A stretch of DNA of 64,000 bases, taken from positions 186,001 to 250,000 of the forward strand of contig NZ_FWFV01000005.1 in assembly GCF_900172315.1 (NCBI RefSeq), written 5' to 3'. Below the pieces are notes generated by a model. The model saw only the letters and a program-made list of their open reading frames with translations. It ran no database searches and was not told the DNA's origin. Shown here in pieces: positions 20,134-28,831 of this stretch. Made by a program: the position numbers and the translations under genes. How positions within the stretch are numbered: the stretch's first letter is position 1; every line of letters begins with the position of its first letter. Source of the stretch: Palleronia marisminoris (lineage in GTDB: Bacteria; Pseudomonadota; Alphaproteobacteria; Rhodobacterales; Rhodobacteraceae).

Positions 20134-21393
20134 ATGAGAACCATGCCCTCGATGTGCCGCGATTGCCTGACGACCTTCGAGGCGGGCGCACGCTGTCCCG
20201 CCTGCCGGTCTCCGCGCATCCGCAGCCACCCCGAGCTCTTCGACCTGTCCATCGCCCACATGGATTGCGACGCCTTCTATGCAAGCGTCGAGAAGCGCGA
20301 CAACCCGGACCTGCGCGACAAGCCGGTGATCGTGGGGGGCGGAACGCGCGGCGTGGTCACGACGGCCTGCTACATCGCCCGGATCAAGGGCGTGCGCTCG
20401 GCCATGCCCATGTTCCAGGCGCTGAAGCTCTGTCCCGAGGCGACGGTGGTGAAGCCGCGATTCGAGGTCTATTCCGCGGTGTCGCGCCAGATCCGAGCGA
20501 TGATGGAAGAGTTGACGCCCGCGGTCGAACCCCTGTCGCTGGATGAGGCGTTCCTCGATCTGACCGGCACCACGCGCCTTCACGGCGCGCCGCCGGCCGT
20601 GATGCTGGCGCGGCTGGTCAAGCGGATGCAGGACGAGCTTGGGATTACCGGCTCCGTCGGGCTGTCGCACAACAAGTTTCTGGCCAAGGTCGCCTCGGAC
20701 CTCGAAAAGCCGCGCGGGTTCTCGGTGATCGGCGCGGCCGAGACGCTGGATTTCCTGGCCGACAAGCCTGTCTCCTTGATCTGGGGGGTGGGCGAGGTGA
20801 CGAAGGGCAGCCTCGATAAGGCCGGCATCCGCACGTTCACCGATCTGCGCCGATGGGAGAAACGCGATCTCGAGGCGCGATTCGGCGGGATGGGCGGGCG
20901 GTTGTGGCACCTCGCGCGGGGCGAGGATGTGCGCCGCGTGAAGGCGAACGAGCCTGTGAAGGGCGTGTCGAACGAGACGACGTTCAACGTGGATACGGCC
21001 GATCCCGACATCCTCGATGGGCATATCTGGCGCATGGCGGACAAGGTGTCCGGGCGGCTGAAGGCCAAGGGCATCGCTGGGCGCATCGTGACGCTGAAGC
21101 TGAAGCGCGCCGATCACCGCATCCTCACCCGGCGCATCAGCCTGTCGGACCCGACCCAGATCGCCGACCGCATCTACCGCACCGCGCGCGCCTTGTTCGA
21201 CCCGGTAGCGGGCGAGGGGCCCTTCCGGTTGCTGGGCGTGGGGGTCAGCGATCTGGCGCAGGCATCGGGCGTCGAGGGGGGTGATTTGTTCGACCCCCAG
21301 GCGCTGACGCGGGCAGGGGCCGAGCGAGCCACTGACGCAATCCGCGCCCGGTTCGGTGCCGATGCGATCGTGAAGGGGCGGGCGCTGCGCTAG
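20134..21393 (+). CDS. dinB: DNA polymerase IV (Y-family) with N-terminal zinc ribbon
   Basis: DinB is an error-prone polymerase for lesion bypass. The 419-residue protein has the Y-family catalytic residues in AHMDCDAFYASVE (D44) and SLDEAFLD. The helix-hairpin-helix region and little-finger domain follow. Before the palm there is an added segment with C8, C11, C21 and C24 (CRDC and CPAC), a likely zinc ribbon absent from E. coli DinB. The start could be either ATG at 20134 or the next at 20143; both keep the cysteines. No clear LexA box was seen in the 20-bp gap to the Nudix gene. Confidence 0.95.
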   Translation: MRTMPSMCRDCLTTFEAGARCPACRSPRIRSHPELFDLSIAHMDCDAFYASVEKRDNPDLRDKPVIVGGGTRGVVTTACYIARIKGVRSAMPMFQALKLCPEATVVKPRFEVYSAVSRQIRAMMEELTPAVEPLSLDEAFLDLTGTTRLHGAPPAVMLARLVKRMQDELGITGSVGLSHNKFLAKVASDLEKPRGFSVIGAAETLDFLADKPVSLIWGVGEVTKGSLDKAGIRTFTDLRRWEKRDLEARFGGMGGRLWHLARGEDVRRVKANEPVKGVSNETTFNVDTADPDILDGHIWRMADKVSGRLKAKGIAGRIVTLKLKRADHRILTRRISLSDPTQIADRIYRTARALFDPVAGEGPFRLLGVGVSDLAQASGVEGGDLFDPQALTRAGAERATDAIRARFGADAIVKGRALR

Positions 21394-21498
21394 CGGGGCT
21401 CGTGTTCGGACTTGAATAGTCGCTGCAGGTGGCGTGCTGGCCGCCGTTCGTGACGCTGTCGGAGAGTCAGTAGATCAAGCAAAGCGCCTCGTCGAACC

Positions 21499-21528
21499 GC
21501 GCCCGGAAGCCCGAAGGCTTCCGGGCGC
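21499..21528. terminator. Hairpin between dinB and the acyl-CoA dehydrogenase gene
   Basis: GCGCCCGGAAGCC and GGCTTCCGGGCGC are perfect 13-nt arms around CGAA, just after the stop of the minus-strand dehydrogenase gene (21535) and 106 bp after dinB. No T run follows, so it may be a rho-independent terminator with a weak tail or an mRNA 3'-end protector. Confidence 0.6.
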
Positions 21529-21534
21529 GAGGGA

Positions 21535-23313
21535 TCAGAACTGATCGACGTCCAGCGCCATGACGGGGGCCGCGCCGCTTTCGATCCGCGCGCGGTGCAT
21601 GCCCGTCGCGGGAAGCTGGCGCGCCATGTAGTAGCGCCCGGTGGCGATCTTGGTGTCGTAGAAGGCGGCGTTGCCGGTGCCGTTCGCCTTGGCGGCATGG
21701 GCGGCCTTGGCCATCTGCGCCCACATGTAACCCAGGCAGACATGGCCGAAGAGGTGCATGAAGTCGTAGGAGCCCGCCAGCGCCTCGTTCGGGTTCTTCA
21801 TGCCGTTCTGCATGAAGTAGGTCGCCGCGCCCTGCAGGTCCTTCGACGCCGCCTTCAGCGGGTCGAGGAACCCTTCTTTCAACGCCGTGTCGCCCTCGTT
21901 CTCCTTGATGAAGGTCTTGATCAGCTCGAAGAAGCCCATGACGGTCTTGCCGCCGTTCAGCCCCAGCTTGCGTCCCACGAGGTCGAGCGACTGGATGCCG
22001 TTCGTGCCCTCGTAGATCATGGTGATCCGCGCATCGCGCACGAACTGCTCGAGGCCCCATTCGGTCGTGAAGCCCGACCCGCCGAGGGTCTGCTGGGCCA
22101 GTACCGTCGTCTCGAACCCCTTGTCGGTCAGGAAGCCCTTGATCACCGGGGTCAGCAGCGACACCAGCGCCTCGGCCTCCGCGTCGTCCGAGCGGTGCGA
22201 CCGGTCGAGCAGCTGCGCGCCCCACAGGGCAAACGCACGGGCGCCCTCGGTGAAGGCCTTCTGGTCCATCAGGTTCCGGCGCACGTCGGGGTGGACGATG
22301 ATCGGATCGGCCACACCTTCGGGGTTCTTGGCTCCCGTCACGTCACGGCCCTGCACGCGGTCCTTGGCGAAGGCCAGCGCGTTCTGGTAGGCGACCACGC
22401 CCTGGCTGTAGCCCTGCACGCCGACGCCCAGCCGCGCCTCGTTCATCATGGTGAACATCGCGCGCATGCCCTTGTGCATCTCGCCGATGAGGAAGCCGGT
22501 CGCGCCGTCGTAGTTCATCACGCAGGTCGCGTTGCCGTGGATGCCCATCTTGGACTCGAGCCCGCCGCAGCTGACCGCGTTCCTCTCACCCAGCGAGCCA
22601 TCCTCGTTCACCATGAACTTCGGCACGATGAACAGAGAGATGCCCTTCACCCCGTCCGGGCCGCCGGGGATCTTGGCCAGCACCAGGTGGATGATGTTGT
22701 CAGTCATGTCGTGCTCGCCGGCCGAGATCCAGATCTTCTGGCCGGAGATCCTGTAGGTGCCGTCATCCTGCGGCTCGGCCTTGGTGCGGATCAGGCCGAG
22801 GTCCGTGCCGCATTGCGGCTCGGTCAGGTTCATGGTGCCGGACCAGGTGCCTTCGACCATCTTGGGCAGGTAGGTCTGCTTCTGCTCGGTGGTGCCGTGC
22901 GTATGGATGGCGTTGTAGGCGCCGTGGGACAGGCCCTGGTACATGTTGAACGCCATGTTGGCCGCGACGAAGATCTCGCCCACGCAGGAGTTCAGCAGGT
23001 TCGGCATCCCCTGGCCGCCATATTCCGGGTCGCAGTCCAGACCGATCCAGCCCCCCTCGCAGACCTTGTCATAGGCTGCCTTGAAGCCCTCGGGCGTGCG
23101 GACCACACCGTTTTCCAGCTTGCAGCCCTGCTCGTCGCCGACCTTGTTCAGCGGGTGCAGCACCCCCGAGGCCAGCTTGCCGGCCTCTTCCAGGACGGCC
23201 TTGGTGAAGTCGGGATCGAGCTCGTCGAGGCCGGGCACGCCGGAGGTCGAGATCTGCAGCACGTCGTGCAGGATGAACTGCATGTCGTCGACAGGCGCGG
23301 TGTAGGTGGTCAT
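21535..23313 (-). CDS. Acyl-CoA dehydrogenase, DmdC-like
   Basis: The 592-residue flavoprotein has the long acyl-CoA dehydrogenase architecture with an extra C-terminal domain, as in DmdC (3-methylmercaptopropionyl-CoA dehydrogenase). [20 protein letters not shown] and [15 protein letters not shown] are FAD/substrate-domain motifs. [20 protein letters not shown] carries the catalytic glutamate. It should oxidise an acyl-CoA to the 2-enoyl-CoA and pass electrons to ETF. A role in DMSP breakdown is plausible in a roseobacter, but these proteins also act in general fatty-acid oxidation and no other dmd genes are in the window. Two MerR genes lie just upstream on the same strand. Confidence 0.9.
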   Translation of the reverse strand: MTTYTAPVDDMQFILHDVLQISTSGVPGLDELDPDFTKAVLEEAGKLASGVLHPLNKVGDEQGCKLENGVVRTPEGFKAAYDKVCEGGWIGLDCDPEYGGQGMPNLLNSCVGEIFVAANMAFNMYQGLSHGAYNAIHTHGTTEQKQTYLPKMVEGTWSGTMNLTEPQCGTDLGLIRTKAEPQDDGTYRISGQKIWISAGEHDMTDNIIHLVLAKIPGGPDGVKGISLFIVPKFMVNEDGSLGERNAVSCGGLESKMGIHGNATCVMNYDGATGFLIGEMHKGMRAMFTMMNEARLGVGVQGYSQGVVAYQNALAFAKDRVQGRDVTGAKNPEGVADPIIVHPDVRRNLMDQKAFTEGARAFALWGAQLLDRSHRSDDAEAEALVSLLTPVIKGFLTDKGFETTVLAQQTLGGSGFTTEWGLEQFVRDARITMIYEGTNGIQSLDLVGRKLGLNGGKTVMGFFELIKTFIKENEGDTALKEGFLDPLKAASKDLQGAATYFMQNGMKNPNEALAGSYDFMHLFGHVCLGYMWAQMAKAAHAAKANGTGNAAFYDTKIATGRYYMARQLPATGMHRARIESGAAPVMALDVDQF

Positions 23314-23335
23314 CGGTTGGTCCTCCCGGAGATGA

Positions 23336-23728
23336 TCAGGCTGCCGAGCTTTCGGGATCGGCCAGGGATTGTTCGACGAGGCCGATCTCGCGTTCGAGAT
23401 CCGCGATCGCTGTCGACAGCGCTTGGCGTTCGGCCTTCAGCTCATCAAGCCGCCGGCCGGCGATCTCGCGCGTCTTCTCGAGCTGGATGCGGCGCCGAGG
23501 GCCGGGGCCGTAGAGATCCAGAAGCTGGCGGATTTCCTCGAGGCTGAAGCCGAAGCGCTTGCCGCGCAGGATCAGCTTCAGCCGGGCGCGGTCGCGGCGG
23601 GTGAACAGGCGTTTCTGACCTTCGCGGACCGGCGACAGAAGCTCTTTCGATTCGTAGAACCGCAGGGTGCGCGGCGTCACGTCGAAGGCATCGCACATTT
23701 CGCGGATGGTCATGAATCTGTCCGTCAT
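23336..23728 (-). CDS. MerR family transcriptional regulator (first of a tandem pair)
   Basis: The 130-residue protein has a MerR helix-turn-helix ([20 protein letters not shown]), the wing with [18 protein letters not shown], and a C-terminal coiled coil that should form the dimer. No metal-binding cysteine cluster is present, so a metal or redox sensor is unlikely. This type often controls acyl-CoA metabolism genes. It starts 92 bp after the second, equally long MerR gene and is followed after 22 bp by the acyl-CoA dehydrogenase gene. I chose the ATG at 23728, with AGAGG upstream. Confidence 0.9.
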   Translation of the reverse strand: MTDRFMTIREMCDAFDVTPRTLRFYESKELLSPVREGQKRLFTRRDRARLKLILRGKRFGFSLEEIRQLLDLYGPGPRRRIQLEKTREIAGRRLDELKAERQALSTAIADLEREIGLVEQSLADPESSAA

Positions 23729-23820
23729 TCTCGGCCTCTGGTTCGAATACGAGGCCACAGATGCGAGGGTCGAACGGCCGATTCAAGCTGACGGCGGGGT
23801 GCCGCGAGGGAAACGTCGCG

Positions 23821-24213
23821 TCAGTTGTCCCCGGTGCGTGCCCCGAGGGAACGTGCGACCTCTTCGCGGGTCTCGCGCAGCTCGTCCACGGCCGACCGGA
23901 GCTGGTCGAGCTGCGTCTGAAGCTCGACGATCTGGCGGTCGGCGAGCTCGACCCAGGCCTGCATCTGCGCCTCGGTTCCCATCTGGTCGTAGATCAGCAG
24001 CCATTGCCGGATGTCCTCGAGGCTGAAGCCCCAACGCCGCCCGCGCAGGATCAGGGTCATCCGCGCCACCTCGCGCGGGGTGTAGTACCGCGCGCGCCCC
24101 TCGCGGATCGGGGTGAGCAGTTCGATATACTCGTAGTAGCGCAGGGTTCGCGGGGTCACGTCGAACTTCGCGCACATCTCCTTGAAGGAGAGGAGTTTTT
24201 CGCTTTCCGTCAT
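23821..24213 (-). CDS. MerR family transcriptional regulator (second of a tandem pair)
   Basis: The 130-residue protein shares the helix-turn-helix pattern [20 protein letters not shown] and TLILRGRRWGFSLEDIRQWL with its neighbour, so the two are paralogues of equal length. A coiled-coil tail follows. AAAGGAG lies 5 nt before the ATG at 24213, which decides against the upstream frame. It is co-directional with the other MerR gene and the acyl-CoA dehydrogenase. The two proteins could form heterodimers or respond to different acyl-CoA ligands; this is a guess. Confidence 0.9.
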   Translation of the reverse strand: MTESEKLLSFKEMCAKFDVTPRTLRYYEYIELLTPIREGRARYYTPREVARMTLILRGRRWGFSLEDIRQWLLIYDQMGTEAQMQAWVELADRQIVELQTQLDQLRSAVDELRETREEVARSLGARTGDN

Positions 24214-24258
24214 CGAGACTCCTTTCGCGCGCCACACTCGCGGAAATGCTCCCGCTGC

Positions 24259-24957
24259 CTAGTGTGCGATCTCGGCCGCGAGGCTGCGACCGCTTTCCGC
24301 CGCGCGATCCTCGTTCCGCGCGATGGCCGGGGTCCTGCGGTGGTAGATCTCCGTATCCAGACAGTCGAGCATGAAATGCGCCAAATCCGCGTGACGTGTG
24401 CGGATCATGCCCTCTGGGATGACATCGGGTGTCACCGTGTAGTCACCGGTCAGGTCGCCCTCCATCAGCCATCCGGGCCGCACCGCGGTCCATTGCACGG
24501 CCGATCGGCGCAGGAGCCGCTCCATCTCGCCCATCTGGTTGAAGATCGGTGCAAGCGCAGCCCGGGCGGCGACGCGAAACGGCAGCGGGCCACGGTCGAG
24601 CGTCTCGACAAAGCTGGCCGAGATCACCACGAGGCGGTCGATCCCGGTGGCCTCCATCGCGGCGAGGTAGCGGCGCGTGCTTTCGATATAGAGCGGCGGC
24701 GGACCAAGCGCCGTGCGGGCGGTGAGGGGCAGGCCGATGCAGGACAGGATCGCGTCGCAACCCTCGACGGCCGCGCTCAGGTCGTCCTCCATCACGTTGG
24801 CCGTCGCCTTCTCGACGCCGGGGGGCACCTCGGCGCCCTCGGGCCACTTGAGTTCAAGCGCGCGGACGGCGTGCCCGCGCGCGACGGCCTGCTGCACGGC
24901 CTGCCGGCCGGTTGTCCCATTGGCGCCGAAGATGGCGATTTTTCTGCTATCGGTCAT
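24259..24957 (-). CDS. NAD(P)-binding NmrA/SDR-like protein
   Basis: The 232-residue protein starts KIAIFGANGTTGRQAVQQAV, a Rossmann GxNGxxG motif of the atypical SDR type. LSCIGLP, LVVISASFVE and WTAVRPGWLMEGDLTGDY follow in the order seen in NmrA/NAD(P)H-binding proteins. There is no YxxxK active site in the usual place, so a redox-sensing or isomerase-like role is possible. I chose the ATG at 24957 with GAGG just upstream. It is divergent from the thioesterase gene at 25060. Confidence 0.85.
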   Translation of the reverse strand: MTDSRKIAIFGANGTTGRQAVQQAVARGHAVRALELKWPEGAEVPPGVEKATANVMEDDLSAAVEGCDAILSCIGLPLTARTALGPPPLYIESTRRYLAAMEATGIDRLVVISASFVETLDRGPLPFRVAARAALAPIFNQMGEMERLLRRSAVQWTAVRPGWLMEGDLTGDYTVTPDVIPEGMIRTRHADLAHFMLDCLDTEIYHRRTPAIARNEDRAAESGRSLAAEIAH

Positions 24958-25059
24958 GCACCTCGAACGAGCCGGCGGGGCCATGCGTTCCCGCGCAAGC
25001 AGGGCCTTGTTCCCTTCGCGGCGGTCGGTCACAACCACGGGCAATCGAAGGAACGTCCC

Positions 25060-25491
25060 ATGGCCATCCCCCCCGAGCAGATCGCACGCCAGTTCATCGA
25101 GGCGATCCCCCATTCCCGCGAGCTGGGCATGACGATCGAAGAGATCGGCGGCGGCGCCTGCCTGATCTCGATGCCATACGACGAAAAGCTGATCGGCGAC
25201 CCGCGCACCGGCGTGATCCATGGCGGCGCGATCTCGGCGCTGATGGATACGTGCTCGGGCGCCGCGGTGATGAGCCACCCCACAGGCCCCTCGGCGACGG
25301 CGACGCTGGACCTGCGCATCGACTACATGCGCGCGGCGACTCCGCGGCAGACGATCCGCGCGCGGGCAGAGGTTTATCACCTGACCCGCTCCGTCGCCTT
25401 CGTCCGCGCCCGCGCCTATGACGACCAGGAAGACCCGCCCGTCGCGACGGCCGCCGGTGCATTCACCCTCAGCGTGAGGGATCGCGGATGA
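25060..25491 (+). CDS. Hotdog-fold thioesterase (PaaI family), first of pair
   Basis: The 143-residue protein is a PaaI-type hotdog protein expected to hydrolyse acyl-CoA thioesters. The signature GVIHGGAISALMDTCSG contains the HGG motif and the catalytic aspartate, followed by ATLDLRIDYMRAA. A GAAGGA site precedes the ATG. It overlaps the next, related gene by 4 nt (ATGA). The cluster thioesterase-thioesterase-MATE is tightly packed and probably one transcript. Confidence 0.9.
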   Translation: MAIPPEQIARQFIEAIPHSRELGMTIEEIGGGACLISMPYDEKLIGDPRTGVIHGGAISALMDTCSGAAVMSHPTGPSATATLDLRIDYMRAATPRQTIRARAEVYHLTRSVAFVRARAYDDQEDPPVATAAGAFTLSVRDRG

Positions 25492-26006
25492 GCCGGCCCC
25501 GTCCCGAGCCCGTGCAGGTCATCAAGCAACGCCGCGACAGTGCGCTCGAGGCGCTCGTAGGCGGCATCCCCTACAGCCGCTACCTTGGAATCCGTTTCGA
25601 GCGCCGTGGCGACGAACTGACCGCGATCCTGCCCTTCGACGAAAAACTGATCGGTGATCCCATACTGCCGGCGCTGCATGGTGGGGTCACGGCGGCGTTT
25701 CTCGAAACGACGGCCGTCTTGTCCCTCGCCTGGACCCGCCTCTGGGACGAGATCGAAAGCGGTCGCCTGAGCACGGACGATCTGACGCCCGACACCATGC
25801 CGCGCATGCCCAAGACGGTAGATTTCACCGTCGATTACCTTCGTTCTGGACTGCCGCGCGATGCCTACGCCCGCGCCCGCGTGGTGCGGTCGGGTCGGCG
25901 ATTTGCCTCCGTTCAGGTCGAGGGGTGGCAGGACAATCGCGACCGGCTCTACGCCTCGGCCACGGGTCACTTCGTGATGCCCCAGCCCCCCGAGAGCAAT
26001 GGCTGA
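25488..26006 (+). CDS. Hotdog-fold thioesterase (PaaI family), second of pair
   Basis: The 172-residue paralogue keeps the hotdog pattern LHGGVTAAFLETTAVL and TVDFTVDYLRSG, with glutamate in place of the usual aspartate. It shares DEKLIGDP with its neighbour, in line with an old duplication. An insertion after the central helix (about residues 85-110) makes it longer. It overlaps the first thioesterase by 4 nt and the MATE gene by 8 nt, so the three genes are translationally coupled. The substrates are unknown. Confidence 0.87.
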   Translation: MSRPRPEPVQVIKQRRDSALEALVGGIPYSRYLGIRFERRGDELTAILPFDEKLIGDPILPALHGGVTAAFLETTAVLSLAWTRLWDEIESGRLSTDDLTPDTMPRMPKTVDFTVDYLRSGLPRDAYARARVVRSGRRFASVQVEGWQDNRDRLYASATGHFVMPQPPESNG

Positions 26007-27315
26007 GCCGCGCCCCGTGACCCACCGCCGCGTGCTGGCGGTGGCGGGGCCGATCGTCCTGTCGAACGCAACGGTGCCGATCCTCGGCGCGGTTGATACC
26101 GGCGTCGTCGGCCAGATGGGCGAGGCCGCCCCGATCGGTGCGGTCGGCATCGGCGCGGTGATCCTGACGGCGCTCTACTGGTTGTTCGGCTTCCTGCGCA
26201 TGGGAACGACGGGCTTCGCCAGCCAGGCGCTGGGCCGTGACGACCTTGACGAGGGCGCCGCGATCCTGACCCGCGGCCTTGCCATCGGGGCGGCCGGCGG
26301 TCTTGCCATCATCGCGCTGCAATGGCCCCTGTTCGCGGGCGCATTCCTGATCTCGCCCGCCAGCGACGAGGTCGAGACGCTGGCCCGGCAATACATGAGC
26401 ATCCGGGTCTGGTCCGCCCCGGCGCTGATCTCGCTCTACGCGATCACCGGTTGGCTGATCGCGGCCGAGCGCACGCGGGGCGTCTTCATGATCCAAGTGC
26501 TGATGAACGGCCTGAACATCGCGCTGGACCTGTGGTTCGTACTGGGCCTCGGCTGGGGCGTGGGCGGGGTCGCTACGGCGACCTTCATCGCGGAATGGTC
26601 GGGGCTGGCGCTGGGCCTCTGGCTCTGCCGCGACGCCTTCGCGCGCCCCGCCTGGCGCGACATGTCCCGCGTGCTGGACCCGACGAAGATGAAGCGGTTC
26701 GCGCAGGTGAACGGCGACATCCTGGTCCGATCGCTGCTGTTGCAGATGATCTTCGTGTCCTTCTTGCTGGCCGGAGCGCGGTTCGGCGACGTGAAGCTCG
26801 CGGCGAACCAGATCCTCCTGCAGTTCCTCGAGATCACGGCCTTCGCCATGGACGGCTTCGCCTTCGCGGCCGAGGCGATCGTCGGATCGGCCTTGGGACG
26901 CGGCCGCCGAGACCTGTTCCGGCGCGGCGCGGCGCTCGCCTCGCTCTGGGGGGCGGTGACGGGGCTGGTGCTGGCGGTCGTCTTCCTGACCGCGGGCGGG
27001 TGGGTCATCGACGTGATGACGACGGCGCCGCTCGTGCGCGAAGAGGCGCGGTCATTCCTGCCCTACATGGTCGCGGCACCGATCTTCGGCTGCGCGGCCT
27101 GGATGCTCGACGGCATCTTCATCGGCGCGACCCGGACGGGCGACATGCGCAACATGATGGGGCTGAGCTTTGTCATCTACGTCGTGGCGGCGCTGCTTCT
27201 GGTGCCGAGCTTCGGCAATCACGGGCTGTGGTTGGCATTCCTGATCAGCTTCGTTGCGCGGGGCGTGACGCTCGGCTGGAAGTATCCCGCTCTCGAGCGG
27301 TCGGTGGCCGCCTAG
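25999..27315 (+). CDS. MATE family efflux transporter (DinF-like)
   Basis: The 438-residue protein has about 12 membrane segments in two halves. [20 protein letters not shown] and the later [19 protein letters not shown] are typical of DinF-type MATE exporters. It should export a cationic or amphipathic compound using a sodium or proton gradient. The start overlaps the upstream thioesterase gene by 8 nt. It converges with pyrD, overlapping its stop by 4 bp. A second MATE gene at 34019-35371 is only distantly similar. Confidence 0.92.
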   Translation: MAEPRPVTHRRVLAVAGPIVLSNATVPILGAVDTGVVGQMGEAAPIGAVGIGAVILTALYWLFGFLRMGTTGFASQALGRDDLDEGAAILTRGLAIGAAGGLAIIALQWPLFAGAFLISPASDEVETLARQYMSIRVWSAPALISLYAITGWLIAAERTRGVFMIQVLMNGLNIALDLWFVLGLGWGVGGVATATFIAEWSGLALGLWLCRDAFARPAWRDMSRVLDPTKMKRFAQVNGDILVRSLLLQMIFVSFLLAGARFGDVKLAANQILLQFLEITAFAMDGFAFAAEAIVGSALGRGRRDLFRRGAALASLWGAVTGLVLAVVFLTAGGWVIDVMTTAPLVREEARSFLPYMVAAPIFGCAAWMLDGIFIGATRTGDMRNMMGLSFVIYVVAALLLVPSFGNHGLWLAFLISFVARGVTLGWKYPALERSVAA

Positions 27316-28352
27316 GTCCACCGGTCGCGGTCTAGCCCGACCGCCTGCGCCGCGATCAGCCCGTCCTGCAGCAGCAGGTCGTCCAGCTCTCGCGTGATTT
27401 GCGCTGCCAGCGTCACGCCGCCATAGACCATCGCGGTGTAAAGCTGTACCGCGCTCGCGCCGGCCCGGATCTTGGCATAGGCCTCTTCGGCCGAGGACAC
27501 GCCGCCGACGCCGATTAGGGGCAGCTTCGTCAGGGTCGAGAGCTTCGCCAGCACCCGCGTGCTTCTTTCGAACAGGGGCTTGCCTGATAGGCCGCCCTGC
27601 TGATCGCGGAAGGGCGAGCGCAGCCCTTCGCGCGACAGTGTCGTGTTGGTGGCGACGATCCCCGCGATGCCCGTCTCGTCCGCGACTCCCGCGATGTCCG
27701 CAAGCGCCTGATCGTCGAGGTCGGGCGCGATCTTCAGGAAGATGGGCAGTCCCCGCTCGTTCGCCTGCATGACACCCGTCAGCAGCGCGCGAAGCGCCTC
27801 GGCGCCCTGCAGGTCGCGCAGCTTTTCGGTGTTGGGCGACGAGACGTTGACGGTCGCGAAGTCGATATGTGGCGCGGCCTGGGACAACACCGTGGCGAAG
27901 TCCGCCGCCCGGTCGGCAGAGTCCTTGTTCGCCCCCAGGTTTAGCCCCCGCGGGACGGCGCTTTTGGCCGCGGCAAGCCTGCGGGCGATGATCTCGACCC
28001 CGGCATTGTTGAAGCCGAAGCGGTTGATCGCCGCCTCGTCCTCGGTCAGCCGAAAGAGCCGTGGCTTCGGATTGCCGCCCTGCGGGCGCGGCGTGGCTGC
28101 GCCAAGCTCCAGGAATCCGAACCCTGCGCGGGACAGTGGACCCACGGCCTCGGCGTTCTTGTCGAAGCCCGCGGCGAGGCCCACAGGATTGGGCAGCACG
28201 ACCCCCGCGAGCTTCGTTCGCAGGCGCCCTGTCGTGACGGGACCGGGCAGGGGAACGAACCCCAGGCGCAGACCCTTCAGCGCCAGCCCGTGGGCCAGTT
28301 CGGGGTCCAGCCGCCTGAGCGCGGCGAGGCCGAGGCGCTCGGACAGGCTCAT
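27312..28352 (-). CDS. pyrD: Dihydroorotate dehydrogenase (quinone), class 2
   Basis: PyrD oxidises dihydroorotate to orotate in pyrimidine synthesis and passes electrons to quinone. The 346-residue protein has the N-terminal helix pair for membrane and quinone contact ([20 protein letters not shown]). FMN-barrel motifs include [28 protein letters not shown] with the catalytic serine, and [14 protein letters not shown]. Class 2 membership is clear. The start ATG at 28352 overlaps the stop of the DUF952 gene by 4 nt, so the two form a coupled pair. Confidence 0.96.
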   Translation of the reverse strand: MSLSERLGLAALRRLDPELAHGLALKGLRLGFVPLPGPVTTGRLRTKLAGVVLPNPVGLAAGFDKNAEAVGPLSRAGFGFLELGAATPRPQGGNPKPRLFRLTEDEAAINRFGFNNAGVEIIARRLAAAKSAVPRGLNLGANKDSADRAADFATVLSQAAPHIDFATVNVSSPNTEKLRDLQGAEALRALLTGVMQANERGLPIFLKIAPDLDDQALADIAGVADETGIAGIVATNTTLSREGLRSPFRDQQGGLSGKPLFERSTRVLAKLSTLTKLPLIGVGGVSSAEEAYAKIRAGASAVQLYTAMVYGGVTLAAQITRELDDLLLQDGLIAAQAVGLDRDRWT

Positions 28353-28687
28353 TCGTCGCCGAGCCCCATGGTGTCCACGCCCTCCCGCGGGATCTCGTGG
28401 TGCCAGACGACGTCGTCCAGCGACAGCGGACGGTAGAGATGCGGGTAGTCCTTGCCGTTCGCCGCGGCCTCCCATTTCAGGTCCCGGTCGTGCAGGCCCT
28501 CCGTCTCGACGGCGGCCAGGATCAGCCCGTGCTCGCCCTGGAAGTGCTTGGCCAGGGTGCCGCCCAGCTGGTCCTTGGTCGAGAAGTGGATGAACCCGTC
28601 GCGCTGGTCGTCCAAAGAGCCCGCCGTTTCGCCGGCCCGTTCCAGTTCGGCCCACTCGGCGGCCCGGAAAACCTTGTATATCCGCAT
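28349..28687 (-). CDS. DUF952 family protein coupled to pyrD
   Basis: The 112-residue protein matches the DUF952 pattern: it starts [19 protein letters not shown] and has [20 protein letters not shown] and LEWP-like central segments, ending [13 protein letters not shown]. The family is predicted to have an ADP-ribosyltransferase-related fold, but its role is not established. GGAGG precedes the ATG at 28687, against the longer frame. It overlaps pyrD by 4 nt. The divergent secreted 5'-nucleotidase lies 144 bp away. Confidence 0.88.
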   Translation of the reverse strand: MRIYKVFRAAEWAELERAGETAGSLDDQRDGFIHFSTKDQLGGTLAKHFQGEHGLILAAVETEGLHDRDLKWEAAANGKDYPHLYRPLSLDDVVWHHEIPREGVDTMGLGDE

Positions 28688-28757
28688 CGTCGGTCCCTCC
28701 TCGGCGTCTTCGCTGGCCATATAGCTTCGCCACGTCCAGAGAAAACGCGTCATCGCG

Positions 28758-28793
28758 CTGTCACGCAATCCGGTTTTGACAGCCACGGGACAG
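28758..28793. promoter_or_regulatory. Candidate Pho box and promoter upstream of secreted 5'-nucleotidase
   Basis: On the minus strand 28793-28776 reads CTGTC-N6-CTGTCAA, the 11-nt-spaced direct repeat expected of a PhoB site. On the plus strand a perfect -35-like TTGACA lies at 28776-28781, and CTGTCA (28758) forms an inverted repeat with TGACAG (28777). No strong -10 is visible. The site sits 38 nt upstream of the nucleotidase ATG and 89 nt upstream of the divergent DUF952-pyrD pair. Confidence 0.4.
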
Positions 28794-28831
28794 CGGCGCA
28801 CTGTTGCGACGCGTCAATCAAGGAGATCCGC

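Noticed and set aside
21535-23313. A DMSP demethylation locus
   Set aside because: Only a DmdC-like dehydrogenase is present. dmdA, dmdB and dmdD were not seen, so a pathway claim is not justified.
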